In this document: piece by piece, positions 62,713 through 64,000 of the stretch
Numbering within the stretch: position 1 is the first letter of the stretch
Layout of the letters: the number at the start of each line of letters is the position of its first letter
Source of the DNA: Strongylocentrotus purpuratus
Taxonomy: Eukaryota; Echinodermata; Echinoidea; Camarodonta; Strongylocentrotidae
Length of the DNA stretch: 64,000 nucleotides
Assembly (NCBI RefSeq): GCF_000002235.5
Contig: NW_022145597.1
Coordinates: 186,001-250,000, forward strand
Direction of reading: 5' to 3'
Translations under genes and position numbers: made by a program
The notes under the pieces: generated by a model
Database searches by the model: none
Told to the model about the DNA's origin: nothing
Seen by the model: only the letters and a program-made list of their open reading frames with translations

Positions 62713-62968
62713 GGGGGGGGGGGGGGGGGGTAAGAGGACACTTTTTTTTGTCTCGAATTTTGAAAATTTGACATTTTGCTCCGTAGGGGGGGGGGTGGTA
62801 AGGTCAGCTTTTTTTTTTCTTTTTTTCTTAAATAAACAAAAACAAAAAGTTCAAAGGGGGGTATTTTAGGGGGGTTATGGGGGGGGGGGGGTTTACACAC
62901 AAAAAAATACCAAACGGGGGGTTTAACCCCCCACCCCCCCCCCCCCCCCCCCCCTGTGTACGCGCCTG
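61966..62968. mobile_element. Inverse relative of the GTGCCCCTTTT element
   Basis: GGGGCACCAACAAAACAGGGC, GGTATATATACCCCTTCA and CAGGGACGATTTCAATG are the inverse of 49440-49600, followed by AAGGGGCACTT-type units. The right end runs through G and C homopolymers (62686-62732, 62932-62954) to ACGCGCCTG at about 62968. The left boundary is uncertain. Confidence 0.6.
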
Positions 62969-63698
62969 CCTGCCAGTGTCACAAATAAGGTATAAAAATA
63001 TGCTCATCTGACCATAATGTATTGCCCAAAACCCCTGAGCTTCCGGAAGCTCCGCCCCCTGGACCTCAAACCAATTCGTGACCTGCCAGTGTCACAAATA
63101 AGGTATAAACTTATGCTCATCTGACGACAGATTTAATGTATAAAACCCCTGAGCTTCTTGGGGCTCCGCCCCCTGCCCCCTGGACCCAACACCAATTTGT
63201 GTCCTGCCAGTGTCACAAATAAGGTATCAAAATATGCTCATCTGACGATAATTTAATTTTTAAACCCCTGAGCTTCTTGGGGCTCCGCCCCCTGGACCCA
63301 GGCGCGTACGCAGGGGGGGGGGGGGGGGGGGGGGGGTTACCCCCCCTTAGTTTTTTTGATGTGTGTTTTTTAACCCCCCTTAAATAGTGACCTTACACCC
63401 CCCCCCCCTAACGGAGCAAAATGGCAAATTTTCAAATTTCGAGACCAAAAAATAAAATAAAAAGTGTCCTCTAACCCCCCCCCCCGCGCTTATTCAGCGG
63501 TGGACTGAGTCGTTGCGAAATTTTTGGCCCGATTTCAAAATGTTAAACCCCCCCCCCCCTTGAAAAAATCCTGCGTACGCCACTACCTGGACCCAACACC
63601 AATCCAGTGTCACAAATAAGGTATAAAAAATATGCTCATCTGATCGTTATTTATTCCCCAATACCCCTGGGCTTTCGGAGGCTCCGTCTCCTGGACCC
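62969..63698. repeat. Four tandem ~115-bp units (GTGTCACAAATAAGG module)
   Basis: Each unit has CCAGTGTCACAAATAAGGTA, then ATGCTCATCTGA, then ACCCCTGAGCTT, then GCTCCGCCCCCTGGACCC. Inverse single modules occur at 59970-60230 and at 46440-46520. The third and fourth units are each followed by the same ~286-bp insert. Confidence 0.82.
63300..63585. mobile_element. 286-bp MITE with GGCGCGTACGCAGG ends
   Basis: The left end AGGCGCGTACGCAGGGGG and right end ATCCTGCGTACGCCACTA are inverted. CCTGGACCC flanks both ends. The interior is poly-G/poly-C plus ATGTGTGTTTTTTAACCCC. It is non-coding. Confidence 0.82.
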
Positions 63699-64000
63699 AG
63701 GCGCGTACGCAGGGGGGGGGGGGGGTTCGGGGTTGACCCCCCCTTTGGTATTTTTTATGTGTGTATTTTGGAGGAAAACACCCCCCCCTTTGGTTTTTTT
63801 TTTTAAACTATGCCAATGTCTGACCTAAAAAAGGTGGCCTTACCCCCACCCCCCCCCCCCAACGAAGAAAATGTCAAATTTTCAAATTTCGAGACCAAAA
63901 CAAAATAAAAAATGTCCTCTTACCCCCCCCCCCCCCCCCCTTTAAACAACAAGAAAACAGAGTGTATGATAATATTTTTTTTTTAAAGACTGAGGTTTCC
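63699..64000. mobile_element. Second copy of the GGCGCGTACGCAGG MITE, cut by the window end
   Basis: Begins AGGCGCGTACGCAGGGGG directly after CCTGGACCC, at the same position of the next tandem unit as the copy at 63300. The interior TTTTTTATGTGTGTATTTTG matches. The right end is outside the window. Confidence 0.78.

Overview
The window looks like an intron-rich, AT-rich invertebrate nuclear genome. It probably comes from an echinoderm, most likely a sea urchin. This rests on the style of the dispersed repeats, the ACATGTACATGTA-type motifs, the two conserved animal genes and one very large foldback transposon. It is inference, since no species-diagnostic gene is present. No rRNA, CRISPR array or prokaryote-style operon was seen.

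Two host genes can be read, both on the minus strand. (1) An SVOP/SVOPL-like major-facilitator transporter starts at 29403 and runs left through 14 recognised coding exons to 7911 (475 codons). Every junction is in phase and every recognised intron has GT/AG ends; the final exon was not found. (2) TAF9, the histone-fold subunit of TFIID and SAGA-type complexes, starts at 44453 and ends at a stop at 33569-33571. It has six exons and encodes 233 aa. The two genes lie head to tail about 4.2 kb apart and have no evident functional link.

The rest is repeats, layered and nested. 1-7400 holds a 500-bp tandem duplication, a 5'-truncated LINE and a TTAA MITE. The transporter introns (7.9-29.3 kb) hold MITEs, tRNA-derived SINEs, a 2.56-kb polypurine tract and a 2-kb element at 25606-27677. 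The TAF9 introns (33.7-44.3 kb) hold palindromic MITEs, a minisatellite and captured gene fragments. A 13.4-kb foldback element (44531-57898) has 3.4-kb inverted arms and a TTGGTC target duplication, and sits 77 bp upstream of the TAF9 start codon. The right end (57.9-64 kb) holds a hAT-like element inserted in telomere-like repeat, tandem arrays and many long G/C homopolymers.

The most unusual signal is repeated amplification of exon edges together with their splice sites. A minisatellite of about 13-14 units carries the 3' splice site and first ~30 nt of TAF9 exon 2. TAF9 exons 5 and 6 each have a partial extra copy. The transporter exon 7 donor is repeated about four more times. A TTAA MITE between TAF9 exons 2 and 3 also contains a copy of the intron 1/exon 2 boundary. 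These could act as decoy or alternative splice sites.
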